In this document: positions 26,861 to 36,228 of the stretch, piece after piece | How the letters are laid out: every line of letters begins with the position of its first letter | Numbering within the stretch: position 1 is the stretch's first letter | From: Mucilaginibacter aquaedulcis | GTDB taxonomy: Bacteria; Bacteroidota; Bacteroidia; Sphingobacteriales; Sphingobacteriaceae | NCBI RefSeq assembly: GCF_030409325.1 | Contig: NZ_JAUFPR010000002.1 | Coordinates: forward strand, 2,108,001 to 2,172,000 | Length of the DNA stretch: 64,000 nucleotides | Reading direction: 5' to 3' | Notes under the pieces: generated by a model | Databases searched by the model: none | Seen by the model: the letters and a program-made list of their open reading frames with translations, nothing else | Told to the model about the DNA's origin: nothing | Translations under genes and position numbers: made by a program

Positions 26861-26982
26861 ATTCCCTCCCCTGGGAGGGTGTAGGGAGGGGTTTCAGGGG
26901 TCAGACTTATTCGTTTGAAATGGCGTATAAACCCCTCCCTGCCATTACACAATTCCACCGCACCCCTCCCCAAGGAGGGAAT
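26861..26982 (+). repeat. MITE-like dispersed repeat, copy 1
   Basis: A 122-bp element with imperfect terminal inverted repeats (ATTCCCTCC at the left, GGAGGGAAT at the right) and an inner pair GGGAGGGGTTT/AAACCCCTCCC. A near-identical copy in the same orientation lies at 57995-58115. Similarity continues to about 27024 here and about 58158 there. No coding capacity. Confidence 0.85.
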
Positions 26983-27034
26983 GGATAATCTTCCGAACAT
27001 CTATGCATTATCACCAACAATCATGCTTTTAAAT

Positions 27035-27064
27035 CAAAAAAGGCCCCGTTTCCGGGGCCTTTCG
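27035..27064 (-). terminator. Terminator of the maltodextrin operon
   Basis: On the minus strand, just after the GH31 stop: AAAGGCCCCG, loop GAAA, CGGGGCC, then TTTTTTGA. A strong stem and T-run; it ends the six-gene operon. Confidence 0.93.
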
Positions 27065-27066
27065 TA

Positions 27067-29544
27067 TTATCGTGTTATTTCAATTCGCTTAAAGTTCTTG
27101 CTGAATTTGAACTCTACCGTACCCTCGGGGTTTATGGTGAAATCGCTTACCACCTTGCCGTCGGCTATTATTTTGGCGGGTTTAAATGGTAAACCAATAA
27201 TATTCAGGTGATAGCCCTCATAACGTGGGGTATACAAACCTTCCATACTTTGCTGGATGCTCAGCTCGCGCGAGTTTCCGTTCACCACAAATTTTTTCTC
27301 CAGGTAAATATCCTGTTCGTAGGCAAATGTTTCGCCGTAATCTTCAAACAGGAAGGAGTTTACTTCGTAATCGGTGTAGTATATATTCAGTTTAACCTCT
27401 TCAATTTCGTGCTGACCCACGTACTGCATTACCGGATACTCCGGTATTACCGAACCTGCCTTTACAAATACAGGCATGATTTCAAGCGGTGTTGCCACAT
27501 TAACTTCTTTGCCACCGTCCACTACTTCATACGTCCAGAAATTGAACCATTTGCCTTTTGGCAGGTAAACATTCCTCTTAATCTGGCCTGGTTCCATTAC
27601 CGGGCAAACCAATATTTTATCGCCATAAGTAAACTCATCCTGGCGGAAGTGATTTAATTTCTCATCCTGCTCATGCATCACTATCGGCCTCAAAATAGGA
27701 AAGCCATAACGGTGATGCTCCCAAAAGGTGGAGTACAGGTAAGGGATCAAACGGTAACGCAGCTCAATAAACTTACGGTTAATGGCCGTAAAAGGCTCGC
27801 CAAAGCTCCATGGCTCACGTTCCTTGGTATCACCTGCAGAGTGCGCGCGCATAAACGGCGAGAAGGTGCCCATCTGTATCCAGCGGGTAAACAGTTCGCC
27901 ATCAGGTTCGCCGCTAAAACCACCAATATCTGTACCGCAGAAAGGTATACCAGAGATAGATAAACGCTGGCACTGGATATTGCCCAGTTTCAAATGCTCC
28001 CATGAGGCCACGTTATCACCCGTCCATACCGATGAAAAACGCTGTACGCCCGAGTAACCCGCCCTGGTGATAGTGAAAGGGCGTTTATTTTTCATGATCT
28101 TACGCAAACCCTCATAGGTTGAGCGTACCATCTGCATACCGTATACGTTATGCGCCTTGCGGTGCGATCCGCGGAAGCCATCATACTGGTGACGAACATC
28201 GTCAGGGAAAGTGCCCGCGCCAAATACGGCCGGCTCATTCATATCGTTCCAAACACCGGCTACGCCCATTTGCACCAGTTCGTCAAACAAACCGCCCCAC
28301 CAGGTACGTACCTCAGGGTTGGTAAAATCAGGGAACTGGCAGCGGCCCGGCCATACGTGACCTTCCATAAAGTAGTCATCACTGCGGCGGCAGAAATATC
28401 TTTTCTCCTTGCCCTCTTTAAATACCTCGTAATTATCATCAACACGAATACCCGGGTCAATAATTACTACTGTTTTAAACCCATCGGCCGCCAGCTCACT
28501 GATCATCTTTTTAGGATCAGGGAAATATTTACGGTTCCAGGTGAAACAGCGGTAGCCGTCCATATAATCAATGTCGAGGTAAATACCATCGCAAGGAATT
28601 TTGTTTTCACGGAAACCACGGGTTATCTTTTTCACTTTAGCTTCCGGATAATAGCTCCAGCGGCATTGGTGATAACCCAGCGCCCATAGCGGCGGCATAG
28701 GGTGTGTACCGGTTAAAATGTGGTAGCTTTTTACCACATCCATCATGTGCGGGCCGTGTATGTAATAATACTGCAGCTCGCCGCCATCGGCCCAGAAACT
28801 TGTTTTGGTGGTATCTTCGCCGCCAAAGTCAAACTGTGCCTTAAAGGTATTATCAAAGAAAATACCATGGGCAATACCTTCATTTACACTAATGTAAAAA
28901 GGGATACTGCGGTAAAGCGGATCCTGGTTCCACTGAAACGAATACGCATCGGTATTCCAGTTCTTTAAACGTTTGCCGCGCAGGTTAAACTCGGTTGGCT
29001 TATCGCCCAGGCCAAAAAAGCTCTCGTCGGGATGGCAGGTTTTGGTACAAAACACATAGTAACCGCCAAACTTCACGTTCTCTTCCCAGTGCATAGGCAC
29101 AGCATCTGAACTGGTTACGTGGCTATTGCTATCAGAAAAAGAAATAAAGAAATCCTTTTTGCGGAGGTGGCAATTTATCGATTTAGTAGCAACCCGAAAT
29201 TCATCTTCGTCTTCATACAAAGTAAATTCAGTGGCTTTATGCTCTAACTTAGGTACTGCGTAAGAAAACTCTTCCAGAAAAACGCCGTGCGGTGCAAGCC
29301 TCACACGGATAATCTGATCGGTAACTACCACTACCTCAACCTTGGCATCGCCATCGGTAAAATAGAATTTGTTACCTATCTGATCGGCATGATTCGGGGT
29401 ACCCAGGTATTTTTTTATGATGGGCTTAATGCCATCAGCAGGGTTATTTAAATGGTGAAACTCTTCTTCTTCTTCGTCAATCAATTTTTCAGTTTCAACT
29501 AACTTATTGTTTATCGGTTCCTCGTTTGGTATATTACTTTCCAT
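27067..29544 (-). CDS. Alpha-glucosidase, glycoside hydrolase family 31
   Basis: 825 residues. An N-terminal beta-sandwich (about 60-260, with FFGLGDKPTEFNLRGKRLKNW and NTDAYSFQWNQDPLY) precedes the GH31 barrel. The nucleophile is D434 in WNDMNEP; the acid/base region is CGTDIGGFSGEPDGELFTRW; AHS and MGTFSPFMRAHS complete the active site. A beta-rich C-terminal domain follows. There is no signal peptide and the N-terminus is acidic (NIPNEEPINNKLVETEKLID), so it is likely cytosolic, releasing glucose from maltodextrins delivered by the neighbouring MFS carrier. Last gene of the operon. Confidence 0.95.
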   Translation of the reverse strand: MESNIPNEEPINNKLVETEKLIDEEEEEFHHLNNPADGIKPIIKKYLGTPNHADQIGNKFYFTDGDAKVEVVVVTDQIIRVRLAPHGVFLEEFSYAVPKLEHKATEFTLYEDEDEFRVATKSINCHLRKKDFFISFSDSNSHVTSSDAVPMHWEENVKFGGYYVFCTKTCHPDESFFGLGDKPTEFNLRGKRLKNWNTDAYSFQWNQDPLYRSIPFYISVNEGIAHGIFFDNTFKAQFDFGGEDTTKTSFWADGGELQYYYIHGPHMMDVVKSYHILTGTHPMPPLWALGYHQCRWSYYPEAKVKKITRGFRENKIPCDGIYLDIDYMDGYRCFTWNRKYFPDPKKMISELAADGFKTVVIIDPGIRVDDNYEVFKEGKEKRYFCRRSDDYFMEGHVWPGRCQFPDFTNPEVRTWWGGLFDELVQMGVAGVWNDMNEPAVFGAGTFPDDVRHQYDGFRGSHRKAHNVYGMQMVRSTYEGLRKIMKNKRPFTITRAGYSGVQRFSSVWTGDNVASWEHLKLGNIQCQRLSISGIPFCGTDIGGFSGEPDGELFTRWIQMGTFSPFMRAHSAGDTKEREPWSFGEPFTAINRKFIELRYRLIPYLYSTFWEHHRYGFPILRPIVMHEQDEKLNHFRQDEFTYGDKILVCPVMEPGQIKRNVYLPKGKWFNFWTYEVVDGGKEVNVATPLEIMPVFVKAGSVIPEYPVMQYVGQHEIEEVKLNIYYTDYEVNSFLFEDYGETFAYEQDIYLEKKFVVNGNSRELSIQQSMEGLYTPRYEGYHLNIIGLPFKPAKIIADGKVVSDFTINPEGTVEFKFSKNFKRIEITR

Positions 29545-29671
29545 TCAATTCATTTAGGGGGTCTGCAAATATGCTCAAAGTGTACATGCTACGCAATATA
29601 CAATAATTGAATTAACGAAAAAATCATTAACCGTGCCAGTTGAGCATATTATCTTAAATTTAATTTAATTT

Positions 29672-31024
29672 TTATATCAATTTTTTATTGTCATGAACCC
29701 TTAACACCGAAAGTGCTGCCAGCAGCATAAACACGCCCGCCATAACAATGGCGTAAATAGCATGGCCATGATAAAAATATTTAACTATAGGGCCGCCAAA
29801 AACACCATTCACAATCTGCGGAAAAGTGATGAAAAAATTAAAGATACCCATGTATACGCCCATCTTTTTGGCTGGTATTGAGCTTGATAATATAGCATAA
29901 GGCATAGCTAAAATGCTGCCCCATGCTAAACCGATACCTACCATTGATAAGATAAGCAGGTTAGGATTGGTAACAAAATACATGGATATGAGGCCAAGCC
30001 CACCCATACTTAAGGAAAACGCATGCGCCATTTTACGGCTGGTGGCCTTTGCTATTGCGGGCAGGAAACAAGCATATATGGCCGAAACCAGGTTATAAAT
30101 GCCAAACAGTACCCCTATCCAGTTACCGGCATCATTATAAGCTACAGAAGTAGTATCTCCGGGTTTCACTTTGTACACATGCTCGGCCAGGGCCGGGGTG
30201 GTAAATACCCACATTGAGAACAAGGCGAACCATGAAAAAAATTGCACAAGTCCCAGTTGTTTCATAGTTACTGGCATATGAGCTAAATCGGTTAGGATTT
30301 GCGCTATGCCGCCTTTTTTTGTTTCGGGTTCATGAACCTCGGCCGGGTGGAAAGTGGCATATTCCTCGGGTGAATACTCTTTGGTACGGATCACTGTCCA
30401 CAATATAGACGCGATGAGCACCGCTCCGCCGATATAAAAGGAGTAGATTACATTGGCGGGGATGTGGCCTGGGGCAGCGGTTTTGGCGACGCCAAGCCAC
30501 TCGGCAAAAACATAAGGTAGCCATGAGCCAATTACGGCCCCTACCCCTATCAGTACAGTTTGCATGGAGAACCCGGTGCTGTGCTGGCTGGCCGGAAGGT
30601 TATCGGCCACCAATGCCCGGAAAGGTTCCATAGCTACGTTAAAGGATGCATCCATGATCATGAGCATGCTTGCCCCAACCACTATAGGCGGTATAAAAGC
30701 GGCAAGTACAGCCGAATTAGGCATAAAGAATAAAGCCAGCCCTGATAAAATTGCCCCGGTTAAAAAATAGGGCCGGCGCCGGCCCAGGCGGTTCCAGGTA
30801 CGATCGCTGAAATGGCCAATAATAGGCTGCACTATCATACCGGTAAGCGGTGCGGCCAGCCAAAACCATGATAAATGCTCCACATCGGCACCGAAGGTTT
30901 GCAATATCCTGCTGGCATTGCCTGTTTGCAGGGCAAACCCAAACTGGATACCCAGAAAGCCAAAGCTCATATTAAATATCTGCCAAAAGCTTAATCTTGG
31001 TTTTTGAGCTATGATTGCTTCCAT
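29672..31024 (-). CDS. MFS sugar transporter (SLC45/GPH-like, maltose or maltodextrin uptake)
   Basis: 450 residues with about 12 hydrophobic segments. The loop after TM2 reads HFSDRTWNRLGRRRPYFLTG, the usual cytosolic signature of the GPH/SLC45 sugar:cation symporters. A central loop follows TM6 (RTKEYSPEEYATFHPAEVHE). Its place among GH31, GH13 and GH65 genes makes maltose or short maltodextrins the likely cargo, moved across the inner membrane. It lies 127 bases from the GH31 gene downstream and 193 from the GH13 gene upstream, the latter gap containing a REP-like element. Confidence 0.9.
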   Translation of the reverse strand: MEAIIAQKPRLSFWQIFNMSFGFLGIQFGFALQTGNASRILQTFGADVEHLSWFWLAAPLTGMIVQPIIGHFSDRTWNRLGRRRPYFLTGAILSGLALFFMPNSAVLAAFIPPIVVGASMLMIMDASFNVAMEPFRALVADNLPASQHSTGFSMQTVLIGVGAVIGSWLPYVFAEWLGVAKTAAPGHIPANVIYSFYIGGAVLIASILWTVIRTKEYSPEEYATFHPAEVHEPETKKGGIAQILTDLAHMPVTMKQLGLVQFFSWFALFSMWVFTTPALAEHVYKVKPGDTTSVAYNDAGNWIGVLFGIYNLVSAIYACFLPAIAKATSRKMAHAFSLSMGGLGLISMYFVTNPNLLILSMVGIGLAWGSILAMPYAILSSSIPAKKMGVYMGIFNFFITFPQIVNGVFGGPIVKYFYHGHAIYAIVMAGVFMLLAALSVLRVHDNKKLI

Positions 31025-31104
31025 GTGCTGGTTATTGGTTTATGGTTTATGTTAAAAAAAAGCCTCACCCAACCCTCTCCAAAGGAGAGGGTTTTTTCTA
31101 TCTG

Positions 31105-31188
31105 TGTCATTGCGAGGAACGAAGCAATCGCGAACCACAAAAGCCTCTGTAAAGTCTGCGACTGACACGATATCGCTCGCAGTGACAA
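31105..31188. repeat. REP-like palindrome in the operon (between GH13 and MFS genes)
   Basis: It starts GTCATTGCGAGGAACGAAGC and ends CTCGCAGTGAC. It is related, in the opposite orientation, to the element at 35429-35517. Such elements in intercistronic gaps can stabilise upstream mRNA or attenuate downstream expression. Confidence 0.7.
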
Positions 31189-31217
31189 TAATGAAAGCGT
31201 TACTAAAATACCCAATC

Positions 31218-32930
31218 TTAAAACTCCAACAGCAAACCGCCTGAGGCGGGTAAAACCACGCTTACCCCATTATTGATATTATCTGTACTAAACTTAACAT
31301 CACTCAGCAAATCAGTAAATTCTTTTTGGCCGGTAAGGTTTAGCTTCGTTAATAAATCGTTAGGTAGCTTAACAACCAAAGCGCGTTCGCTACGGTTAAA
31401 ATTGGTAATCACTAATATACGTTGTTGATCGGTATATCTCAGATAAATATACAACAACTGATCAAAACCCGGCTGATGCTCGTTGGCCATCATCAGCTCA
31501 TAAAAAGCACCACCTTTTAATGCCTCATTTTTGCGCACCGTGTTCAGTAATTTCTGATAAAATGCACGCAGGTTTTTTTGAGCGGCTGATAGCTGTATGC
31601 CATCATAAGTACCATTATTCAACCATTTCTGATGCTCGGGTATGCCGCAATAATCAAATATGGATGTGCGACCGTCGTTTCCGCTAAAGCCTTGCTCACC
31701 TAAGGCTGGCTCGCCAACTTCCTGGCCGAAATAGATCATTACAGGGCCCGTGTTCATGGTTGCAGTCACGATCATGCCCGGTACGGCCAGCCATGGGTTA
31801 CCGGCAAAATATTCGGAGGCGATGCGCTGCTCGTCATGATTTTCCATAAAGCGAAGCATGTACCGGTCAATATCGTGGGTGTGGTGGTTCCACACGTTAT
31901 TGATTTCCCAGGTACTTGCGCCGTAATCGTTACGGGTGAGGCGCTTAACGGCATCGTACAAGCCTACCTTATCATACAGGTAGTCAAACCCGCCCCTGAA
32001 AATATAGTCGTTGTATTTGCTTTTGTCGTATGCTTCGCCAATGAAGATCACGTTGGGATACGTTTCCTTAAGTTTGGGAATTACCCAACCCCAAAATTCA
32101 ATAGGCACCATCTCTACCATATCGCAACGGAAACCATCAATTCCTTTTTGGCTCCAGTATATTAAAATATCATATAACTTATTCCACAACGGAGGTATTG
32201 GATCAAAATGCCCCCACCTGCCATTCAGATAATCAACCCCATAGTTAAGCTTCATGGTCTCGAACCAATCATTGATAGATGGCGTGGCGCTGAACACATC
32301 GTTGCCGGTAGCTTTTGCCGGGTTCTCGTTAAAATGACCGTCTTTTAACTCGCTTGCAAATTCATCGCCGCCGGGATTATAGCCTGCCGGTACCACAAAC
32401 GGCTGACCGGGGATATAATAAAAATCATTGCGGGCATCAAAGGCCTTGGTTTGATCATCGTCTTGCCCGAAATCGCGTACGCCTTCAGGCTTTACATCAG
32501 ACCCATAGGTACGGGCCACGTGGTTGGGTACCAGGTCCATCAGTACCTTTAAGCCGTTATTATGGGTACGGGTAATCAGCGCCTCGTATTCACCGATGCG
32601 GTTTTTAACATCAACGGCAAGGTCGGGCGCTATATCATAATAATCCTTAATGGCATAGGGAGAGCCAGCCCTGCCCTTCACAATATCCGGATCATCATTG
32701 GCGATGCCGAACGCGGTATGATCAGTCATGGTGGCGTGTTCAATTACGCCTGTATACCACACATGGGTAAAACCCATACCCTTAATTTGTTGCAGAGCCG
32801 AATCGGTAATATCATTTAGTTTACCAACGCCATTTTCTACAATTGAGCCGTTCGGCCTATTAAGCGTTTGACTATTGCCAAATAAACGTGGTAATAACTG
32901 GTATATAATAAGTTTATGATCTGTATTCAT
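31218..32930 (-). CDS. Alpha-amylase family enzyme, GH13, cytosolic
   Basis: 570 residues. GH13 motifs in order: DLVPNHVAR, GFRCDMVEM (nucleophile D270), FIGEAYD (acid/base E299), FMENHDEQR (D366). No signal peptide is present; the N-terminus is MNTDHKLIIYQLLPRLFGNS, so it acts in the cytosol. It probably shortens imported maltodextrins or transfers glucosyl units; hydrolase versus transferase cannot be decided by eye. Its ATG follows directly on the stop of the GH65 gene (TAA then ATG), so the two are translationally coupled. Confidence 0.93.
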   Translation of the reverse strand: MNTDHKLIIYQLLPRLFGNSQTLNRPNGSIVENGVGKLNDITDSALQQIKGMGFTHVWYTGVIEHATMTDHTAFGIANDDPDIVKGRAGSPYAIKDYYDIAPDLAVDVKNRIGEYEALITRTHNNGLKVLMDLVPNHVARTYGSDVKPEGVRDFGQDDDQTKAFDARNDFYYIPGQPFVVPAGYNPGGDEFASELKDGHFNENPAKATGNDVFSATPSINDWFETMKLNYGVDYLNGRWGHFDPIPPLWNKLYDILIYWSQKGIDGFRCDMVEMVPIEFWGWVIPKLKETYPNVIFIGEAYDKSKYNDYIFRGGFDYLYDKVGLYDAVKRLTRNDYGASTWEINNVWNHHTHDIDRYMLRFMENHDEQRIASEYFAGNPWLAVPGMIVTATMNTGPVMIYFGQEVGEPALGEQGFSGNDGRTSIFDYCGIPEHQKWLNNGTYDGIQLSAAQKNLRAFYQKLLNTVRKNEALKGGAFYELMMANEHQPGFDQLLYIYLRYTDQQRILVITNFNRSERALVVKLPNDLLTKLNLTGQKEFTDLLSDVKFSTDNINNGVSVVLPASGGLLLEF

Positions 32931-35243
32931 TTAGTTTGTTTTTATCTGCACTTCCCCATTCCCCTCAACCACTTGCTCCTTGCCAAACACTACTACAGTT
33001 ACCTGCGTGGCAGAAGCGTTTTTGATATTTACCCCATCCTTACTTACCTTAACGTTGAGCAATGCTCCGCGGAAACCGATGTGAAATGAAAACGACGACC
33101 ATTTTTCGGGAATAAAAGGCTGAAACGACAGCTTACCATCGCGTACCCGCATCCCTCCAAAACCTTCTACTACCGACATCCATGTGCCGGCCATTGAAGT
33201 GATATGGCAGCCATCCTCGGTATCGTTATTGTAATCGTCGAGGTCTAAACGGGCGGTGCGGAGGTAAAACTCGTAGGCCCGGGCCTCGTCACCCAGTTTG
33301 GCAGCCAAAATAGCGTGAACACAGGGCGACAAGGACGACTCATGAACTGTACGAGGCTCATAAAAATCAAAATTGCGGCGGATGGTATCTATATCATACT
33401 GATCTTCAAAAAAGTAGATCCCCTGCAACACATCGGCCTGTTTAATATAGCAGGAACGCAATATCCTGTCCCAGCTCCATTTCTGGTTCAGCGGGCGATC
33501 AGTGGCGGGAAGGTCTTTTACCAATATCTGTTCTTTATCCAGGTAGCCGTCTTGCTGCAAAAACACCTGCAGCTTTTCATCGTACCCGTAATACATTTTT
33601 TCGATGATGTGCTTGTACCTTGAGGTTTCCGCGGCTTCATCAAACTTTATTCTGGCTGCTAATGCGGTGTATTTTTCCGGGGCCGATGCCTTTACCTTTT
33701 CAATAACCCGCATGGCATAATCCATACACCAGGTGGCCAGTGTGCTGGTATACCAGTTGTTATTCACATTATTTTCGTACTCGTTTGGCCCGGTAACGCC
33801 CAGCATTACATATTGCTCTTTATCCTGCGACCAGCTCACCCGCTGCGACCAGAACCGGGCAATGGCTATCAGCACTTCCAACCCGTAATCGGCCAGGTAA
33901 GTTTCATCGCCGGTGTAGCGTACGTAGTTAAATATAGCGTAAGCAATAGCCCCGTTACGGTGGATCTCCTCAAAGGTGATCTCCCATTCATTATGCGATT
34001 CGGTACCATCCATTGTAACCATAGGGTAAAGGGCAGCGCCATCTTTAAAGCCCAATAATGCGGCATTTTCAATGGCTTTGCCTAATTGTTTATAGCGGTA
34101 CAGCAGTAGGTTACGGGTAACCTTTTGATCGGCAGTGGCCAGGTAAAAAGGCACACAGTAAGCCTCGGTATCCCAATAAGTTGAGCCTCCGTATTTTTCG
34201 CCGGTGAAACCTTTGGGGCCAATGTTAAGGCGGTCATCCTCGCCGGTATAAGTTTGGTTAAGCTGGAAAATATTAAAACGGATGGCCTGCTGCGCCGAAA
34301 CATCACCCTCAATAATAATATCGTTATGCTCCCACTTTTTGGCCCATGCCGCGGCTTGTTCGGCCAGCATGGTATCAAAACCTTTGGTGCTGATGCGGTT
34401 TAATGTATTGTTTAAATGATCAACCAGTTTTTCGGGCTGATGATTCTGCGACGATAAATTAGTTACGTATTTAATAATACTGATGCTTTGCCCCTGCTGC
34501 GCCTGCAAGGTAATTTTTGAGCCCACATATTTTTCTTTAATAATGGCCTCTGCCTGAGGCTGTACAACCTGGCCGTTTTGCAATACGCTGAATTGCATAC
34601 CGGTTGCCACCTCAAAGCCTGTTTTTTTAGTGCGCATTACCACATAACCACCATTGGGCTGATTGGCTTTGCCTATCTCGTCCCAAAATTTTTCATCGTA
34701 GTTAGAATCCTTGTTCATTACATCACCATCAATGGCTGGGGTGATGGTGATCGTTCCGCTGAAATTTATGGGGCTGATGGTATATTTTATGGCCGCGGCC
34801 TCATCATCAACCATACTGCAAAAACGGATAGCTTCTACCTCTACCTCTTTGCCACCGGCTGTTTTTGCCCGAAAGTTCCGTTTAAGGAAACCATCCTTCA
34901 TGTTCAGCTCCCGTCGAAAACTGCTTACCTCGCATTTAGCCAGGTCGAGCTGTTCGCCATCAAGGTTAATATCAATGATAGTCCAGTTGGCGGCGTTGAG
35001 TACCTTGGCAAAATATTCGGGATAGCCGTTTTTCCACCAGCCTACACGGGTTTTATCAGGATAGTAAACCCCGGCAACGTAGTTACCCAATAACGATTGC
35101 CCACTATAGGTTTCCTCAAAATTGGCGCGCTGGCCCATGCGGCCGTTACCCAAACTAAATATACTCTCAGATATTTGATGATAATGCGGATCGAAGCCTT
35201 CTTCAATAATGCTCCATTCGGATGGTTTTATGTAGTTTTTCAT
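32931..35243 (-). CDS. Maltose phosphorylase, glycoside hydrolase family 65
   Basis: 770 residues, the standard GH65 phosphorylase length. N-terminal beta-sandwich (IFSLGNGRMGQRANFEE), an alpha/alpha barrel with catalytic E488 in GPNEYENNVNNNW, phosphate-binding region near YKQAD/IKQADVLQG and HESSLSPCVHA, and a small C-terminal beta domain. It converts maltose plus phosphate to glucose and beta-glucose-1-phosphate. The next gene upstream in the operon is beta-phosphoglucomutase, the enzyme that needs exactly this product, which supports maltose (not trehalose via the alpha anomer) as substrate; kojibiose or nigerose specificity is not excluded. Confidence 0.93.
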   Translation of the reverse strand: MKNYIKPSEWSIIEEGFDPHYHQISESIFSLGNGRMGQRANFEETYSGQSLLGNYVAGVYYPDKTRVGWWKNGYPEYFAKVLNAANWTIIDINLDGEQLDLAKCEVSSFRRELNMKDGFLKRNFRAKTAGGKEVEVEAIRFCSMVDDEAAAIKYTISPINFSGTITITPAIDGDVMNKDSNYDEKFWDEIGKANQPNGGYVVMRTKKTGFEVATGMQFSVLQNGQVVQPQAEAIIKEKYVGSKITLQAQQGQSISIIKYVTNLSSQNHQPEKLVDHLNNTLNRISTKGFDTMLAEQAAAWAKKWEHNDIIIEGDVSAQQAIRFNIFQLNQTYTGEDDRLNIGPKGFTGEKYGGSTYWDTEAYCVPFYLATADQKVTRNLLLYRYKQLGKAIENAALLGFKDGAALYPMVTMDGTESHNEWEITFEEIHRNGAIAYAIFNYVRYTGDETYLADYGLEVLIAIARFWSQRVSWSQDKEQYVMLGVTGPNEYENNVNNNWYTSTLATWCMDYAMRVIEKVKASAPEKYTALAARIKFDEAAETSRYKHIIEKMYYGYDEKLQVFLQQDGYLDKEQILVKDLPATDRPLNQKWSWDRILRSCYIKQADVLQGIYFFEDQYDIDTIRRNFDFYEPRTVHESSLSPCVHAILAAKLGDEARAYEFYLRTARLDLDDYNNDTEDGCHITSMAGTWMSVVEGFGGMRVRDGKLSFQPFIPEKWSSFSFHIGFRGALLNVKVSKDGVNIKNASATQVTVVVFGKEQVVEGNGEVQIKTN

Positions 35244-35299
35244 GGGGTTATATTATTTCACATCATCTGGGCATATTATCACAATCTCAATATAAAGCT

Positions 35300-35363
35300 T
35301 TGTCATTCTGAACGGAGTGAAGAATCTGCTCGTAGACGGATCCTTCGTTCTTCAGGATGACAA
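35300..35363. repeat. REP-like hairpin upstream of the GH65 gene
   Basis: TTTGTCATTCTGAA at the left and TTCAGGATGACAAA at the right form a 14-bp arm (one G-T), with an imperfect inner part. Confidence 0.75.
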
Positions 35364-35428
35364 AGAGATTATGGAATTTGCTTCATATCTCGCACTGATG
35401 TGGAGTTTTCATATTTAATATATTCTTT

Positions 35429-35517
35429 GTCATTGCGAGCGTAGCGTGGCAATCGCAAACTTTGCAAGGAGATTTGTGCAGTTCGCGATTGCTTCGTCGT
35501 TCCTCCTCGCAATGACA
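35429..35517. repeat. REP-like palindrome between pgmB and the GH65 gene
   Basis: Arms GTCATTGCGAG and CTCGCAATGAC enclose a second complementary pair around GCAATCGC and GCGATTGC. It is related to the element at 31105-31188 in inverted orientation. Confidence 0.75.
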
Positions 35518-35529
35518 TGGTTTATTTGC

Positions 35530-36183
35530 TTAGGGTAGCATTTCCAATTCCTCCACCGTAACCTTATTCAAGCCGCTCACCACCAGGTCAGCTTCGTGCA
35601 GGGTTTCGGGGTCGCCGATACCGATGGCTTTCATGCCGCCTGCTTTGGCTGCCTCTACCCCGGCTATGGCATCCTCAAATACCACACAGTATTGGGGTTC
35701 AATACCCAATTCCTCGGCCCCTTTCAAAAATACTTCTGGATCGGGCTTGGCTTTACTTACCTTGTTGCCATCAATAATGGCATCAAATAAGTGCGTGATG
35801 TTCAGCTTATCCAGTATGGTCATGGAGTTTTTACTGGCCGAACCCAGCGCGGTTTTGAGGCCCGCGTCGCGGCAGCTTTCCACAAACTCGCGTGCGCCGG
35901 GTAAAATCTCGGCAGGTGTCATCTGGTTTATCATATCGGTATACCAGATATTTTTCTGGGTAGCCAGCTGTTCCTGCTCGGCTTCGGTTTTGGTTACACC
36001 GCCCCAGCCCAGTATCAATTGCAGCGAACGTACACGGCTCACGCCCTTCAACTGCTCGTTCTGATGTTCGCTAAAATCAAAGCCCAGCGAGTTTGCCAGG
36101 CGCCTCCAGGCTTTATAATGGTATACAGCAGTATCAACAATTACACCGTCGAGGTCAAAAATACAGGCTTTAATATTGCTCAT
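35530..36183 (-). CDS. pgmB: Beta-phosphoglucomutase (HAD family)
   Basis: 217 residues. It converts beta-glucose-1-phosphate to glucose-6-phosphate. HAD motif 1 is FDLDGVIVDT with nucleophile D10 and acid/base D12; YHYKAWRRLANSLGFDF and LKGVSRVRSLQLIL belong to the helical cap typical of beta-PGM; motif 2 is ALGSASKN; then KAKPDPEVFL and VFEDAIAGVEAAKAGGM (metal-binding ED). The neighbouring GH65 phosphorylase supplies its substrate. Gap to the susA-like gene upstream is 45 bases. Confidence 0.95.
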   Translation of the reverse strand: MSNIKACIFDLDGVIVDTAVYHYKAWRRLANSLGFDFSEHQNEQLKGVSRVRSLQLILGWGGVTKTEAEQEQLATQKNIWYTDMINQMTPAEILPGAREFVESCRDAGLKTALGSASKNSMTILDKLNITHLFDAIIDGNKVSKAKPDPEVFLKGAEELGIEPQYCVVFEDAIAGVEAAKAGGMKAIGIGDPETLHEADLVVSGLNKVTVEELEMLP

Positions 36184-36228
36184 TTTTATATTTTAATGTG
36201 GGTAACAGTATGCCACTAAGTTAAATGA

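Noticed and set aside
31105..35517. CRISPR arrays among palindromic repeats
   Set aside because: The repeats are palindromic, few, unequally spaced and without uniform spacers or cas genes.
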